A stretch of 64,000 nt of DNA, from the NCBI RefSeq assembly GCF_900289175.1, contig NZ_LT985747.1, forward strand, positions 2,957,761 to 3,021,760. Direction: 5' to 3'. Positions 44,853 through 55,118 of this stretch are shown here, in pieces. Position numbers and translations under genes: made by a program. The DNA is from Paenibacillus faecalis (GTDB lineage Bacteria; Bacillota; Bacilli; Paenibacillales; Paenibacillaceae). A model generated the notes under the pieces. The model was not told where the DNA came from, did not search any database, and saw only the letters and a program-made list of their open reading frames with translations. The stretch's first letter is position 1. Each line of letters starts with the position of its first letter.

Positions 44853-45710
44853 TCACCTCTTTCTCATTCCAATCCAACTCGCCATACGCCCTGTCGTTCC
44901 TCCGTCTTTTCTGTATGAAAAAAACAAATCGTTACGACAGCTTGTACACCATAATGTACATTCGATATGATCCGTCAAGATTCCTGCTTTTATCATAATG
45001 TGTCTGTTTATTTCTTTCAAGTTCAGCATATACTTTCCGTTTCCTTTGTCGGTATAAAAAGAATCTGCGCCTTTGTTATTACCCCGTACAAACAACCCTA
45101 AATCGCTTACCTTGGACATCACCTTGTCATCCACTTCATAGCAGCATTGACCGATGGATGGCCCTATAGCTGTTCTGATTTCCTCTACACGACTGCCAAA
45201 TTGTTCTGTCATATGATCAATCATACGGCTAGCGATTTCTGCCGTAGTCCCCTTCCATCCTGCATGTGCCAATCCAACAACGTGATGAACCGGGTCCCAG
45301 AAATAAAGCGGAACACAATCAGCATAAAAGGAAGTCAGAAGAACCCCGGGGGTGTTCGTTAACAATCCATCGGTATCCGGAATCGCCGATTGACGGTTCA
45401 GCCTTCCGCTTCCCCGCTCCTTCGATCCAATAATTGCTATCCGGCTGCCATGTATCTGCTCACCGCATGTCCAGGCATCGAACGAAAAACCTAGCTTCTC
45501 GGCTGTTTTCTTTCGATTCGCGATTACATCTTCTAGATCATCATCGACATGAAGAGCAAGATTGAGACTATCATAAGGGGCTTTGCTTTCACCGCCCTCA
45601 CGGCCGCTGAAGCCAGCTGTCAGCCCGGTTCTTTCTTCATTCCATGCTGTAAGCATAAACAGGCTCGGCCCGGGTCCTTCCTGCTTTATAAACGGTTCCA
45701 TGTTATTCAC
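44853..45710 (-). CDS. ylmD: YfiH/YlmD family purine nucleoside phosphorylase (laccase-like fold)
   Basis: 285 residues. Zinc-site motifs in order: CGEQIHGSRI (His), YADCVPLYFWDP (Cys) and LAHAGWKGT (His). Homologues act on adenosine/inosine and some edit peptidoglycan precursors. It sits next to ylmE as in Bacillus. Confidence 0.93.
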   Translation of the reverse strand: MNNMEPFIKQEGPGPSLFMLTAWNEERTGLTAGFSGREGGESKAPYDSLNLALHVDDDLEDVIANRKKTAEKLGFSFDAWTCGEQIHGSRIAIIGSKERGSGRLNRQSAIPDTDGLLTNTPGVLLTSFYADCVPLYFWDPVHHVVGLAHAGWKGTTAEIASRMIDHMTEQFGSRVEEIRTAIGPSIGQCCYEVDDKVMSKVSDLGLFVRGNNKGADSFYTDKGNGKYMLNLKEINRHIMIKAGILTDHIECTLWCTSCRNDLFFSYRKDGGTTGRMASWIGMRKR

Positions 45711-45753
45711 CTCTACACCAGTTTACCAGAAAAGCGCCTAGGGATACATTTTC

Positions 45754-46062
45754 TCAATATGTCCTTCGATCGATCCGGTCAGGGCGTTCCAAGTAGCCGA
45801 CAGGCTCCTGATCTTCTATCATTTTCCTAACTTCTTCCATCTTTACGAGCACAACATCTGAACCGATTTTAACGATATTTCGCCACGGTATAACAAGATC
45901 GCTTCCGCCGCCAAACAGACCCATAAATTTCCCATAGCTCGGAACGACGATGGCCTCGATTCGTCCATGCTTTAAATCAAGCTCCAAATCACTAACCTGT
46001 CCGAGTCTTTTGCCATCGATAATGTTAATGACATCCTTGGTTTGAAAATCGGAAATTTTCAT
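45754..46062 (-). CDS. ylmC: YlmC/YmxH family PRC-barrel protein
   Basis: 102 residues from ATG 46062 (GGTGGGG site 5 nt before). PRC-barrel sequence: KISDFQTKDVINIIDGKRLG, LELDLKHGRIEAIVVPSYGK and IPWRNIVKIGSDVVLVKM. Sporulation-linked in related species. First gene of the ylm cluster. Confidence 0.9.
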   Translation of the reverse strand: MKISDFQTKDVINIIDGKRLGQVSDLELDLKHGRIEAIVVPSYGKFMGLFGGGSDLVIPWRNIVKIGSDVVLVKMEEVRKMIEDQEPVGYLERPDRIDRRTY

Positions 46063-46216
46063 CTTATTCCCCACCATCTGATTATCTGGTATCACCATCA
46101 TCACACCTTGAAAGTATACTATATTTCAATATATGTCCGTATCCTGTAACAAATGCAGCTTGGTTGAATTCTAAGGTTAAGAAGCCTGTAACTTTCAATG
46201 TATTCTTTTGCTGAAA

Positions 46217-46254
46217 CAAAAAACGGTGCAAGATACTCCTTGCACCGCGTTTTT
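46217..46254. terminator. Terminator after sigG
   Basis: GGTGCAAG-ATACTC-CTTGCACC with a T-run on both sides, so it could work in both directions. It lies about 30 bp after the sigG stop. Confidence 0.85.
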
Positions 46255-46281
46255 TTCAAAACTTTGTATTATATTCAATTT

Positions 46282-47064
46282 TTATGTTTTGACATGCTTC
46301 TGCATTTGTTTAATCGCTGACTTTTCCAGACGTGATACCTGAGCTTGTGAAATACCGATCTCATCGGCCACTTCCATCTGGGTTTTTCCTTCGTAAAAAC
46401 GCATGGACAAAATCATTTTTTCACGCTGTCCCAACTTATGCATCGCCTCACGCAGTGCAATCTCCTCAATCCACGATACATCCTTGTTCTTATCATCACT
46501 GATCTGATCCATCACATAAATCGGATCTCCGCCGTCATTATAAATCGGCTCAAACAGGGAAACCGGGTCCTGGATGGCATCCAATGCAAATACGACATCT
46601 TCCTTGGGCACATTCAGCGCTTCGGAAATTTCAAAAATGGTCGGTTCTCTTGAGTTCAAATTCGTTAGCTGATCCCGGATTTGCAAGGCTTTGTACGCAA
46701 TATCCCGCAAGGACCTGGACACACGAATCGGATTGTTATCCCTCAAATAGCGGCGGATTTCTCCGATAATCATCGGTACGGCGTAGGTAGAAAACTTAAC
46801 GTTTTGCGAAAGATCGAAATTATCGATAGCTTTCATAAGGCCAATACATCCAACCTGAAACAGATCATCCACAAACTCACCACGGTTGTTAAACCGCTGA
46901 ATTACACTCAAGACCAATCTAAGGTTTCCATTCACCAATTTCTCTCTGGCGGAGCGATCCCCCTGCTGCTGCAGAGAATGAAAAAGCTCCCTCATTTCCA
47001 CATTTGTCAAAACCGGCAATTTTGCCGTATCTACGCCACAAATCTCAACTTTGTTTCGAGTCAT
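46282..47064 (-). CDS. sigG: Sporulation sigma factor SigG (forespore)
   Basis: 260 residues from ATG 47064. Starts MTRNKVEICGVDTAKLPVL, the SigG N-terminus; region 2 (QVGCIGLMKAIDNFDLSQNVKFSTYAVPMI, in part: GLMKAIDNFDLSQNVKFSTY), region 3 and region 4 HTH (MEVADEIGISQAQVSRLEKSA) are intact. Directs late forespore genes. Downstream of sigE, as in all endospore formers. Confidence 0.97.
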   Translation of the reverse strand: MTRNKVEICGVDTAKLPVLTNVEMRELFHSLQQQGDRSAREKLVNGNLRLVLSVIQRFNNRGEFVDDLFQVGCIGLMKAIDNFDLSQNVKFSTYAVPMIIGEIRRYLRDNNPIRVSRSLRDIAYKALQIRDQLTNLNSREPTIFEISEALNVPKEDVVFALDAIQDPVSLFEPIYNDGGDPIYVMDQISDDKNKDVSWIEEIALREAMHKLGQREKMILSMRFYEGKTQMEVADEIGISQAQVSRLEKSAIKQMQKHVKT

Positions 47065-47141
47065 GATGACTAACCTCCCAAGGAGAAACATTACTGTACA
47101 TTATCTCCGGGGGGCTTTATTTTATTCCTGAAGTTTTCCAG

Positions 47142-47864
47142 TTAAACCATCTTGTTGAATTCCTTCCGCAGTCGTTTTATAATTCTTTTTTCCAATCGGG
47201 AAATGTAGGATTGTGAGATGCCAAGCAGGTCTGCCACATCTTTCTGCGTCTTTTCTTCGCCGTCCCGAAGGCCGAAACGAAGCTCCATAATCATTCGTTC
47301 CCTGTCGGTCAATTTATCAAGCGCCTTTTGCAAAAGTTTACGGTCCACCTGCTCCTCAATATTGCGGTAAATGGTATCATTTTCCGTGCCAAGGACATCG
47401 GAAAGAAGCAGCTCATTACCATCCCAATCAATATTAAGCGGCTCATCGAAGGAGACCTCACTTCGGGTTTTGCTGTTGCGCCGCAAATACATGAGGATCT
47501 CATTTTCAATACAACGTGACGCATAGGTGGCAAGTTTGATTTTTTTCTCCGGATCAAATGTATTGACCGCTTTAATCAAGCCGATCGCACCAATGGAAAC
47601 CAAATCTTCGATGTTGATTCCTGTGTTCTCAAATTTTCTAGCAATATAAACAACAAGACGAAGATTTCGTTCAATAAGCATCGCTCTTGTCGCTGCGTCT
47701 CCTGAAGGAAGCTTCTGCAGCAAATATTCCTCTTCTTCTCTTGTAAGTGGAGGAGGAAGCGCCTCGCTACCGCCGATATAATAGATTTCCTGACTCTTTA
47801 ATCCCAAAAAGAACAAAACACGATAATACTGCAGCTGCAAAAGTAATTTCCATTTAACAGGCAT
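47142..47864 (-). CDS. sigE: Sporulation sigma factor SigE precursor (mother cell)
   Basis: 240 residues. The hydrophobic/basic pro-sequence (about 1-29: [21 protein letters not shown]) is removed by SpoIIGA; region 2 ([28 protein letters not shown], in part) and region 4 ([19 protein letters not shown]) follow. Directs early mother-cell genes. Confidence 0.98.
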   Translation of the reverse strand: MPVKWKLLLQLQYYRVLFFLGLKSQEIYYIGGSEALPPPLTREEEEYLLQKLPSGDAATRAMLIERNLRLVVYIARKFENTGINIEDLVSIGAIGLIKAVNTFDPEKKIKLATYASRCIENEILMYLRRNSKTRSEVSFDEPLNIDWDGNELLLSDVLGTENDTIYRNIEEQVDRKLLQKALDKLTDRERMIMELRFGLRDGEEKTQKDVADLLGISQSYISRLEKRIIKRLRKEFNKMV

Positions 47865-47966
47865 CTTTTTCCCTCCTACAAGTTTTCCGAAGGAAAACTC
47901 TCTTCGTAAGCATAAACTTCATTTTTCGATAGAGAACTCTCTTTCATTATTACGGCGATTCAATGA

Positions 47967-48962
47967 TTAACCTGCTGCACTTGTCTTATCCGTACCTTTC
48001 GGTTCTTCATATTCTTCTCTTTCAACCTGAACTGCCTCCCCCTCTGTCAACGTGGGATGAATAATAGCCCGATAAGCACCTTCGCCGGATAATGTACCTC
48101 CATCAAAGCCAATCAGTACCTTTGTAGCGACATATTCCTTGCTATCAAGCTGAATCCGCACCAAATCCGGCTTTAGTGCCAGCATAAAAGCAGATCCTCT
48201 GTTTACACCGCGGTACGGTACAAGCCGTAACCTGTCCTGCCAAATAAAATCGGTACTCTCCAGCTCCATGATAAGTTTGTCCGCCTCCCCCTCAGCGAGC
48301 TTCTCGCACCAGGTTGGAGGAAGATATGCTTCCCACAGGGAAGCTTCCATCACCATAACGGGCGTTCTCGTCAGCGGATCGCTCAGCTGATTTCCAGTAT
48401 CAAGCAGTCCCATACATTCGATTGTCTTATTTTCAATACTTACTGTAACCTTGCCTAATAGACTTTCCCGATTTTCTACCTGTTGCCGTTTCATCTGAAC
48501 TGTTTTTACAATGATAATCCCGACAAGAAAAGCAATACAGGCAAACCAAAAGCCTACCTTCAGCTCAAACGTTAATCCACCCGAAGCCGTATACCAGATG
48601 CCCTCAAATAACTCACCCGAATTTTGCTTTAAATAGTGAAAACCGATAATACCTCCAGCTATCGCAAAATTCACCATATAAAAAGCGGTAAGGTTGTGTA
48701 TGAAGCTCTGCAAACTGACAAATCCGAAGGCAATCCAGAGCATAACCAACGAGAGCCCAAATTTGACCAAAAAAGTAAACAAAAACGACAATTCCGGTAC
48801 AAACATCATCACAACATACATGGCGCCCACCGTAGCTGATAATGACAGTTTCCACCAGTTCGGCTTCAATCTTCGCAGCCATGCGGTTAAAGCAAGCAAA
48901 ATGCCGTCAATAAGCAGGTTTGCTAGAAAGATCAGATCAATATAAACAACCAGGATATTCAC
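47967..48962 (-). CDS. spoIIGA: SpoIIGA, pro-SigE processing aspartic protease
   Basis: 331 residues. Five hydrophobic segments (about 4-27, 42-58, 60-80, 90-108, 137-153), then a soluble domain with the aspartic protease motif GLLDTGN (Asp188). It cleaves pro-SigE when the forespore signal SpoIIR arrives. Encoded just before sigE, as usual. Confidence 0.96.
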   Translation of the reverse strand: MNILVVYIDLIFLANLLIDGILLALTAWLRRLKPNWWKLSLSATVGAMYVVMMFVPELSFLFTFLVKFGLSLVMLWIAFGFVSLQSFIHNLTAFYMVNFAIAGGIIGFHYLKQNSGELFEGIWYTASGGLTFELKVGFWFACIAFLVGIIIVKTVQMKRQQVENRESLLGKVTVSIENKTIECMGLLDTGNQLSDPLTRTPVMVMEASLWEAYLPPTWCEKLAEGEADKLIMELESTDFIWQDRLRLVPYRGVNRGSAFMLALKPDLVRIQLDSKEYVATKVLIGFDGGTLSGEGAYRAIIHPTLTEGEAVQVEREEYEEPKGTDKTSAAG

Positions 48963-49022
48963 CTGCCTAGCCGGGAATCTTCCTCGGGTTATTGTTTGTC
49001 TGGGCTATTGGGAGATGTATTT

Positions 49023-49140
49023 AGTATAAGAAGATTAGGAATCAAAGTCTGTCTAAACCTGTGGGTTGTCCATCAACTATTTTTGTCGATGTGAGGCAGT
49101 TTATGGAGGACATTTGACAGCTATACCGTCATTGACAGCT
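49023..49140 (-). promoter_or_regulatory. Putative Spo0A-controlled spoIIG promoter
   Basis: Upstream of spoIIGA on the minus strand: TAGACA (49050-49055) and TATACT (49023-49028) with a long 21-bp spacer, like the unusual spacer of the Bacillus spoIIG promoter. Further upstream the 9-mer AGCTGTCAA occurs twice in direct orientation 18 bp apart (49114-49122, 49132-49140) and ATCGACA lies at 49084-49090; these resemble 0A boxes (TGTCGAA). Confidence 0.5.
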
Positions 49141-49221
49141 TTGTTTAGGTTTCGCGCGTGAATTGCACGAATTCGAGGTTAAAAGTAATTACTTATTTTT
49201 CAGGAACTGGGGATAATAAAT

Positions 49222-49257
49222 AAAGCCTGCTTTCCCATAAAAGAGAAAACAGGCTTT
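49222..49257 (-). terminator. Terminator of ftsZ
   Basis: AAAGCCTG ... CAGGCTTT, 8-bp perfect arms plus an inner TTTTCTC/GGGAAA stem, followed by ATTTATT on the minus strand. Confidence 0.75.
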
Positions 49258-49265
49258 ATATGAGC

Positions 49266-50390
49266 TTAGTTGTTGTTGTTTCGGGAACGATTACGAAGGA
49301 AAGTCGGGATATCGAGCTGGTCATTCCCCCCCTGATTTCCAAATGGCCTCAGGTTTACATTCCCGCTATCCGTTGTCTGTGATTGACCTTGACTTTGGCC
49401 TTCGCCTTGAGTTACAGGTCGGCGTGATGGTGCCGGTTTGCTTTCAAAGCCCGTAGCAATAACCGTAACCTTGATCTCTTCCTTCATGCTTTCTTCGATG
49501 ATCGCACCAAAGATCATATTAACTTCCGGGTCAGATGCAGAGGTTACAATTTCCGCTGCTTCATTTACTTCATAAAGGGACAAATTAGCCCCGCCCGTAA
49601 TGTTCATAATCACTCCACGAGCGCCCTCAATCGAAGTTTCAAGGAGTGGGCTCATGATCGCCTTGCGTGCAGCTTCTGCCGCACGATTCTCGCCGGTAGC
49701 CGTGCCAATTCCCATCAAAGCAGAGCCGCGCTCCGTCATAATGGTCTTAACATCTGCAAAGTCCAAGTTGATCAAACCCGGTACTGCGATCAAATCCGAG
49801 ATCCCTTGAACCGCTTGACGCAGTACATTGTCTACTTCCCGGAAAGCTTCAAGCATCGGAGTCTTCTTATCCACGATCTCAAGCAATCGATCGTTCGGGA
49901 TAACAATAAGCGTATCTACTTTCTCTTTAAGAGTTTCAATACCAAGCTCTGAATGAGCAGCACGTTTACGTCCTTCAAAGGTAAACGGACGGGTTACGAC
50001 ACCTACGGTCAAAGCACCGCATTCCTTCGCAATTTCTGCGATGACCGGAGCCGCTCCTGTACCCGTTCCGCCACCCATACCAGCTGTAACGAACACCATG
50101 TCTGCGCCTTTGAGCGTGTTCATGATCAGATCACGAGATTCCTCAGCTGCTTTTTTGCCGACCTCAGGATTCGCACCGGCACCAAGTCCACGCGTCAGCT
50201 TGTCTCCAATCTGGAGTTTATGTTCCGATTTCGCCAGATGCAGCGCTTGAGCATCTGTATTCACTGTTATAAATTCAACGCCTTGAACGCCGTTCTCAAT
50301 CATTCGGTTAACTGCGTTACTACCGCCGCCGCCTACCCCGATTACTTTAATCTGGGCTAAGCTCTCCATTTCAAAATCAAATTCCAACAT
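49266..50390 (-). CDS. ftsZ: FtsZ, tubulin-like division GTPase
   Basis: 374 residues. GTP motif [13 protein letters not shown] near residue 106 and the synergy loop [11 protein letters not shown] near 207. After a glutamine-rich linker ([12 protein letters not shown]) comes the C-terminal peptide [12 protein letters not shown], which binds FtsA, SepF and EzrA-type partners. Forms the Z ring. Confidence 0.98.
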   Translation of the reverse strand: MLEFDFEMESLAQIKVIGVGGGGSNAVNRMIENGVQGVEFITVNTDAQALHLAKSEHKLQIGDKLTRGLGAGANPEVGKKAAEESRDLIMNTLKGADMVFVTAGMGGGTGTGAAPVIAEIAKECGALTVGVVTRPFTFEGRKRAAHSELGIETLKEKVDTLIVIPNDRLLEIVDKKTPMLEAFREVDNVLRQAVQGISDLIAVPGLINLDFADVKTIMTERGSALMGIGTATGENRAAEAARKAIMSPLLETSIEGARGVIMNITGGANLSLYEVNEAAEIVTSASDPEVNMIFGAIIEESMKEEIKVTVIATGFESKPAPSRRPVTQGEGQSQGQSQTTDSGNVNLRPFGNQGGNDQLDIPTFLRNRSRNNNN

Positions 50391-50447
50391 CTAATCCATC
50401 TCCCCCTCAATGTGCGTGGATGGCACGTCCACTGTCAATTGAACCCG

Positions 50448-51725
50448 CTATATAAGCTCGCTGAACATATTTTTCAAACGCTCAAGAAATCCCGGCTTCT
50501 CGCTGCTACTTTCCTGAGCTGCTGCTGCAGGATTCGGCTTCGCACGGTTCACCGGTTTCTTGTTGTTGCTGCTGGCAGTTGCTCCACCCGAACGTACTCG
50601 AACATTCTTGATCGCATTATGAAGTATTCCGACTCCGCTGCAAAATCCTGGGTCGCGTACTCCGATGAAATCAGGAACCGCTATCCGGACGGAACTCGCC
50701 AGTTCTGCCTGTGCCACCTCCAGCACGCCGGGCATGGACATTGTGCCACCCGTAAGTATATAACCTCCAGGGAGCTCATTGTAACCCAATCGCTTAACTT
50801 CCTGGCGCACCAATTGAAAAATTTCTTGAACACGTGGTTCAACAATAGCAGCCAAATCCTCCTGAGTAAACTCCTTGTCCACATTGCTTCCGATCCGAGT
50901 TACTTTAAACACAACTTCCGGTGCAGCGCTATCTATTAGCGCGCAGCCGTATTTCAGCTTTACCTTCTCGGCTTGATCGGTTAACGTCCGAAGTCCGTAG
51001 GCAATGTCATTGGTTACAAAATCTCCACCGATCGGCAGCGTTGATGTAGCTGCAATGCTTCCTTCCTCGAATACTGCAAGAGTTGTTGAGCCTGCTCCTA
51101 CGTCAACAAGAACAGAGCCCATCGTCTTCTCATCTTTGGAAAGCGCAAGCTGTCCTGCACCCAGCGGAATCAGCACAAGATCTTTAACTTTCAGGCCAGA
51201 CTTCTCTACACATCGCAAAAGATTATGTATGGCCGTCTTAGCACCTGTAATGATGGTTGCTTCTACTTCAAGACGAACGCCAATCATTCCGCGGGGATCT
51301 GAGATTCCTTCCAGACCATCAACGATAAATTGCTTAGCTACCACATCAATGATTTCACGGTCCGGAGGCATTGCGACAACCTCGGCTGCTTTCAGCACCC
51401 GGTCAATATCTTCCTCACCGATTTCACGATCCTCGTTCGATACTGCCACAACGCCGTGGCTTGTTTGAAGTCCAATATGATTTCCTGAAATGCCGACGTA
51501 CACTTCGGATATTTGAATTTCAACCATACGCTCCGCGTGATCAACAGCACTGCGAATGGATTGTACGGTCTGATCGATATCTACAATTGCACCTTTTCGA
51601 ATTCCCTCCGAGTCGGCAGATCCAACTCCAATAATATTAAAGGTTCCATTATTAATTTCACCAATAATAGCACGAACTTTGGATGTACCGATGTCCAAAC
51701 TAACAATGATGTCATTGTTGCTCAA
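50448..51725 (-). CDS. ftsA: FtsA, actin-like membrane tether for FtsZ
   Basis: 425 residues from TTG 51725; AGGAGGTGCC lies just before it, and no ATG fits. Starts SNNDIIVSLDIGTSKVRAII. Actin-fold phosphate loops DVGAGSTTLAVF and YILTGGTMSMPG are present; the C-terminal amphipathic helix FLERLKNMFSELI binds the membrane. Confidence 0.96.
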   Translation of the reverse strand: MSNNDIIVSLDIGTSKVRAIIGEINNGTFNIIGVGSADSEGIRKGAIVDIDQTVQSIRSAVDHAERMVEIQISEVYVGISGNHIGLQTSHGVVAVSNEDREIGEEDIDRVLKAAEVVAMPPDREIIDVVAKQFIVDGLEGISDPRGMIGVRLEVEATIITGAKTAIHNLLRCVEKSGLKVKDLVLIPLGAGQLALSKDEKTMGSVLVDVGAGSTTLAVFEEGSIAATSTLPIGGDFVTNDIAYGLRTLTDQAEKVKLKYGCALIDSAAPEVVFKVTRIGSNVDKEFTQEDLAAIVEPRVQEIFQLVRQEVKRLGYNELPGGYILTGGTMSMPGVLEVAQAELASSVRIAVPDFIGVRDPGFCSGVGILHNAIKNVRVRSGGATASSNNKKPVNRAKPNPAAAAQESSSEKPGFLERLKNMFSELI

Positions 51726-51923
51726 GCCCTGGCACCTCCTGTTTCTCTCGTTATAAATTTTTGGATATAATAACACTTCTCTACTTATTCAACACGCATA
51801 GGGCTTTCCCTCTTTTTTCTACAATTTTTTTAGTGCCAACATCTGCTAATAGAAGCCCAAAAAGTCAGAGAAAAAAGAGGGAGTTTGGCGGCTTGTCAAT
51901 ACTCTTGATTGTACCATTTTTCC

Positions 51924-52691
51924 TTACTCCTGAGTAGGGGGATCTTCGCCCTCCCCATCCGGGTTTTCAGGCTCAAAAGGAACATATGAATCCGCCTCCA
52001 GCATCGTGATGACGCCGGGCTGCTCCATCTCAATCACTTGATTGAGATATTCAACCTTATCACTTAGTAGAGAAACAGCAGTAATCACTTCGAATTTCGA
52101 GCGGGTATACATTTTGATGCGATCGGGGAAAGAAGGCGTTGGTGACGGCAGTATTTCCGAAATGTCAGAAGTCATACTGTTAGGTATATCGGCTAAAACC
52201 TCGCTTAACTTTACCTTGTTGGGGTCTTCTGGGTCCCATTGGGTTAATATGGGCTTGTCTACAGGAATTCCGCTGGCTGAAACAGGAACGGATGTTCCGC
52301 TGGCTAATATAGCCTGCAAACTGCCATCCTGTGCAAGCTCGTAAGCAACTGTCGGATGTTCCACAACGGCAATATTTATAATACCGGGGAACTGCTTGTC
52401 CACTTCAGCACTTTCAATGGTCCCAATAGCGATCAAACGTTCTTTCACCTTTTCAGCATCAACATTGAAATATTGCATCCCGATCGAAAGCTCGCTTTTT
52501 TCCATCAACTGCTTATCTGTATCAAAGGTATTTCCGGTAATATGAATCTCCGTTACCTTACTGACAGGCGAACGAAAAAAAATAACAACCAACAAAGCCA
52601 GGAACAGCAACATTAATATAAAAATGATTTTTCTTCCGGTTTTTGGTCTGGGTTTGTGCTCTTTAAGAGCAGGAATTTGATTCTTTGTCAT
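51924..52691 (-). CDS. divIB: DivIB/FtsQ division protein
   Basis: 255 residues from ATG 52691 (GAGAGGA site). Short basic cytoplasmic N-terminus, one membrane segment (about 24-43: IIFILMLLFLALLVVIFF), POTRA domain (VTEIHITGNTFDTDKQL) and the FtsQ beta domain. Joins DivIC and FtsL in the divisome. Confidence 0.92.
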   Translation of the reverse strand: MTKNQIPALKEHKPRPKTGRKIIFILMLLFLALLVVIFFRSPVSKVTEIHITGNTFDTDKQLMEKSELSIGMQYFNVDAEKVKERLIAIGTIESAEVDKQFPGIINIAVVEHPTVAYELAQDGSLQAILASGTSVPVSASGIPVDKPILTQWDPEDPNKVKLSEVLADIPNSMTSDISEILPSPTPSFPDRIKMYTRSKFEVITAVSLLSDKVEYLNQVIEMEQPGVITMLEADSYVPFEPENPDGEGEDPPTQE

Positions 52692-52753
52692 ATCCTCTCT
52701 CCAGAAAGACCTGGCATCCCTCCCACTTTGGGAGGGATGCTGCAGGGCATAAG

Positions 52754-54037
52754 TCAATTGGCTAAATCTAGTGGCTTCGGTATGGGTGACTGACGGTAAA
52801 TCCTTGCACCCAGCCCCCGAAACATGTTCTCAATCCGGTCATACCCACGATCAATATGGTGAATTTGTTCCACAATCGTTGTACCTTGAGCAGCAAGGCC
52901 TGCGATGACTAGAGCCGCACCGGCCCGAAGGTCAGTCGCCTCCACGGTAGCACCATATATTCGCTGCACTCCACGAATAAATGCACAGTTCATGTCTGTA
53001 GAAATATCAGCACCCATTCGGTTCAATTCCTCTACATGTTTAAAGCGGCCTTCAAATACGGTTTCCTTCATAACGCTAAATCCGTCAGCCAGTGACAACA
53101 ACACCATGATCTGTGATTGAAGATCGGTCGGAAAAGACGGATATGGCGATGTTACAATCCGCTCCACAGCTTTGGGGCGGCCCATACAGCTTATATTCAT
53201 TATATCATTGCAAATACTGGTTTGAACACCGGCGCGCTTCAGCACGTGAATCAGAGAACTCAGATGAGATGGGTTGCAATGCGTGAGCGTGACACTCCCC
53301 CTTGTTGCAGCGGCAGCAATCATGACGGTTCCTGCAACAATGCGATCAGGAATGATCTCATAATCGCAAGGCTCAAGCCGATCGACACCGTGAATCGTAA
53401 TCGTATCCGTTCCCGCTCCAATAATATTGGCGCCCATCTTGTTCAAAAAATGCTGCAAATCCTGAATTTCCGGTTCACGCGCCGCATTCGTCAAAACGGT
53501 TGTACCCTTCGCAGTTGCCGCCGCCATCATAATATTCTCGGTTGCACCGACACTCGCAAAGTCCAGATGAATGTCGGCACCGATTAGGCGGCGAGCTTTA
53601 CAGTGAATCTTATGGTCGCTTTCCTCGATTTCGGCACCCAGTGCCTGTAGTCCTTGAAGATGAAGATCGATTTTCCTCTCTCCAATCGCGCAGCCTCCAG
53701 GCTGATAAATCGTCACTTCACCGAATCGGGCCAGCAGAGGACCCATCAAAAAGATGGAGGATCGCATCTGCTTCATTAAATCTTCCGGCACATGAAACGA
53801 ATTGGCGGATGAAGTATCCACAGTGACCGTCTCCAGCTCATGCTTGCACTTTGAACCGAGACGTCTCAAAATGTTCAGCATCACCTCAATGTCAAGCAAG
53901 TGCGGAACATTGCTAAGCCGGACATTTCCTTCGGCAAGAAGGCTTGCCGCCAGTATTGGTAAAACGGCATTTTTTGCTCCATGGATACGTATGGTTCCTG
54001 ATAGAGGGCTTCCGCCCTCAATCACCAATTTGTCCAA
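52754..54037 (-). CDS. murA: UDP-N-acetylglucosamine 1-carboxyvinyltransferase
   Basis: 427 residues from TTG 54037; GGAGGTGATACA precedes it and the protein then starts DKLVIEGGSPLSGTIRI. The PEP-binding Cys is in QPGGCAIGERKIDLH, the fosfomycin target residue. First committed step of peptidoglycan synthesis. Placed between murB and divIB. Confidence 0.97.
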   Translation of the reverse strand: MDKLVIEGGSPLSGTIRIHGAKNAVLPILAASLLAEGNVRLSNVPHLLDIEVMLNILRRLGSKCKHELETVTVDTSSANSFHVPEDLMKQMRSSIFLMGPLLARFGEVTIYQPGGCAIGERKIDLHLQGLQALGAEIEESDHKIHCKARRLIGADIHLDFASVGATENIMMAAATAKGTTVLTNAAREPEIQDLQHFLNKMGANIIGAGTDTITIHGVDRLEPCDYEIIPDRIVAGTVMIAAAATRGSVTLTHCNPSHLSSLIHVLKRAGVQTSICNDIMNISCMGRPKAVERIVTSPYPSFPTDLQSQIMVLLSLADGFSVMKETVFEGRFKHVEELNRMGADISTDMNCAFIRGVQRIYGATVEATDLRAGAALVIAGLAAQGTTIVEQIHHIDRGYDRIENMFRGLGARIYRQSPIPKPLDLAN

Positions 54038-54053
54038 TGTATCACCTCCGAGT

Positions 54054-54959
54054 TTACCGCTCTCCCATGACATAAACCTCAGGTACCAAATGTATTCCGT
54101 TTTTCTCAGCTATGGTTTCCTGAACCTTCTTCATCAGGGCGAGCACGTCCTCTGCTGTCGCTTGACCGGTGTTTTCAATGAAATTGGCATGCTGAAGGGA
54201 AATTTCCGCGCCTCCGATTCGAAATCCTTTGAGTCCCGCCGCCTCTATCAAACGTGCGGCATGATCACCGGGTGGATTTCGAAATACACTACCGGCGGTG
54301 GCGGATTGAAGCGGCTGGGTACGCCGCCGGCGGTCCTTATAAGACGCCATGGCTGCTGAAATCTCCTTCCGGTCACCATGCTGGAGTTGGAACACGGCCC
54401 GAAAAATGATTCCTCTCCTGTCATGCAGGACAGAATGACGATAATCAAACTCCATATCTTCCACAGCATAGTGAACCAATTCACCTGTCTCCAGTACAAT
54501 GTCAGCGGACTTAAATATGCGTGACACATCAGACCCGTGGGCACCGGCATTCATATATACAGCCCCTCCGACAGACCCGGGTATACCTCCGGCAAACTCC
54601 AGTCCTGTTAAACCTTTTTTAGCGGCCAGAACGCTAAGTTTAACAAATGACATGCAGCCTCCGGCTGTGACCAGGTCGCCATCAAAGACAACCTCGTCAA
54701 ATCCCTGTCCTAGCTTAATAACGGCCCCGCGTATGCCTTTGTCTGATATAAGCATATTGGACCCGCGCCCAAGCTGTATCCATGGAATATTGTGGGTGTG
54801 GAGGATATTTGTCAGTTCTGCCAACTGTTCCATTGTTTCCGGGACAATCAGAACGTCGGCAGGACCGCCTATTTTCCAGGTTGTATATTTAGCCAGCGGT
54901 TCGTTCTTGAATATAGCTCCGACATTAGATTGCGATAACTGTAACTCCCACTCCTGCAT
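54054..54959 (-). CDS. murB: UDP-N-acetylenolpyruvoylglucosamine reductase
   Basis: 301 residues. FAD-binding block YTTWKIGGPADVLI and GRGSNMLISDKG; GSVFRNPPGDHAARLIEAAG holds the catalytic Ser region and the end PEVYVMG the Glu. It reduces the MurA product to UDP-MurNAc using NADPH. Confidence 0.97.
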   Translation of the reverse strand: MQEWELQLSQSNVGAIFKNEPLAKYTTWKIGGPADVLIVPETMEQLAELTNILHTHNIPWIQLGRGSNMLISDKGIRGAVIKLGQGFDEVVFDGDLVTAGGCMSFVKLSVLAAKKGLTGLEFAGGIPGSVGGAVYMNAGAHGSDVSRIFKSADIVLETGELVHYAVEDMEFDYRHSVLHDRRGIIFRAVFQLQHGDRKEISAAMASYKDRRRRTQPLQSATAGSVFRNPPGDHAARLIEAAGLKGFRIGGAEISLQHANFIENTGQATAEDVLALMKKVQETIAEKNGIHLVPEVYVMGER

Positions 54960-54989
54960 CTTGCAAAACCTCCCTTGACTTCAAAACCG

Positions 54990-55025
54990 AAAAGGCCATT
55001 CCCCGGCTTGCGAAGAGATGGCCGC
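54990..55025 (-). terminator. Possible attenuating hairpin between murG and murB
   Basis: GGCCAT (55018-55023) / ATGGCC (54994-54999) with a purine-rich loop, followed by TTTTCGGTTTT on the minus strand. A partial terminator is possible, but the stem is short. Confidence 0.35.
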
Positions 55026-55118
55026 TGTTGGATGATACCGGCCTCTTGGGTGAGATTGTCACGATTATAGAGTATCTTATGTAGACCCCTGTAGGTGTGT
55101 GACAATCGCCCAGCCGTT

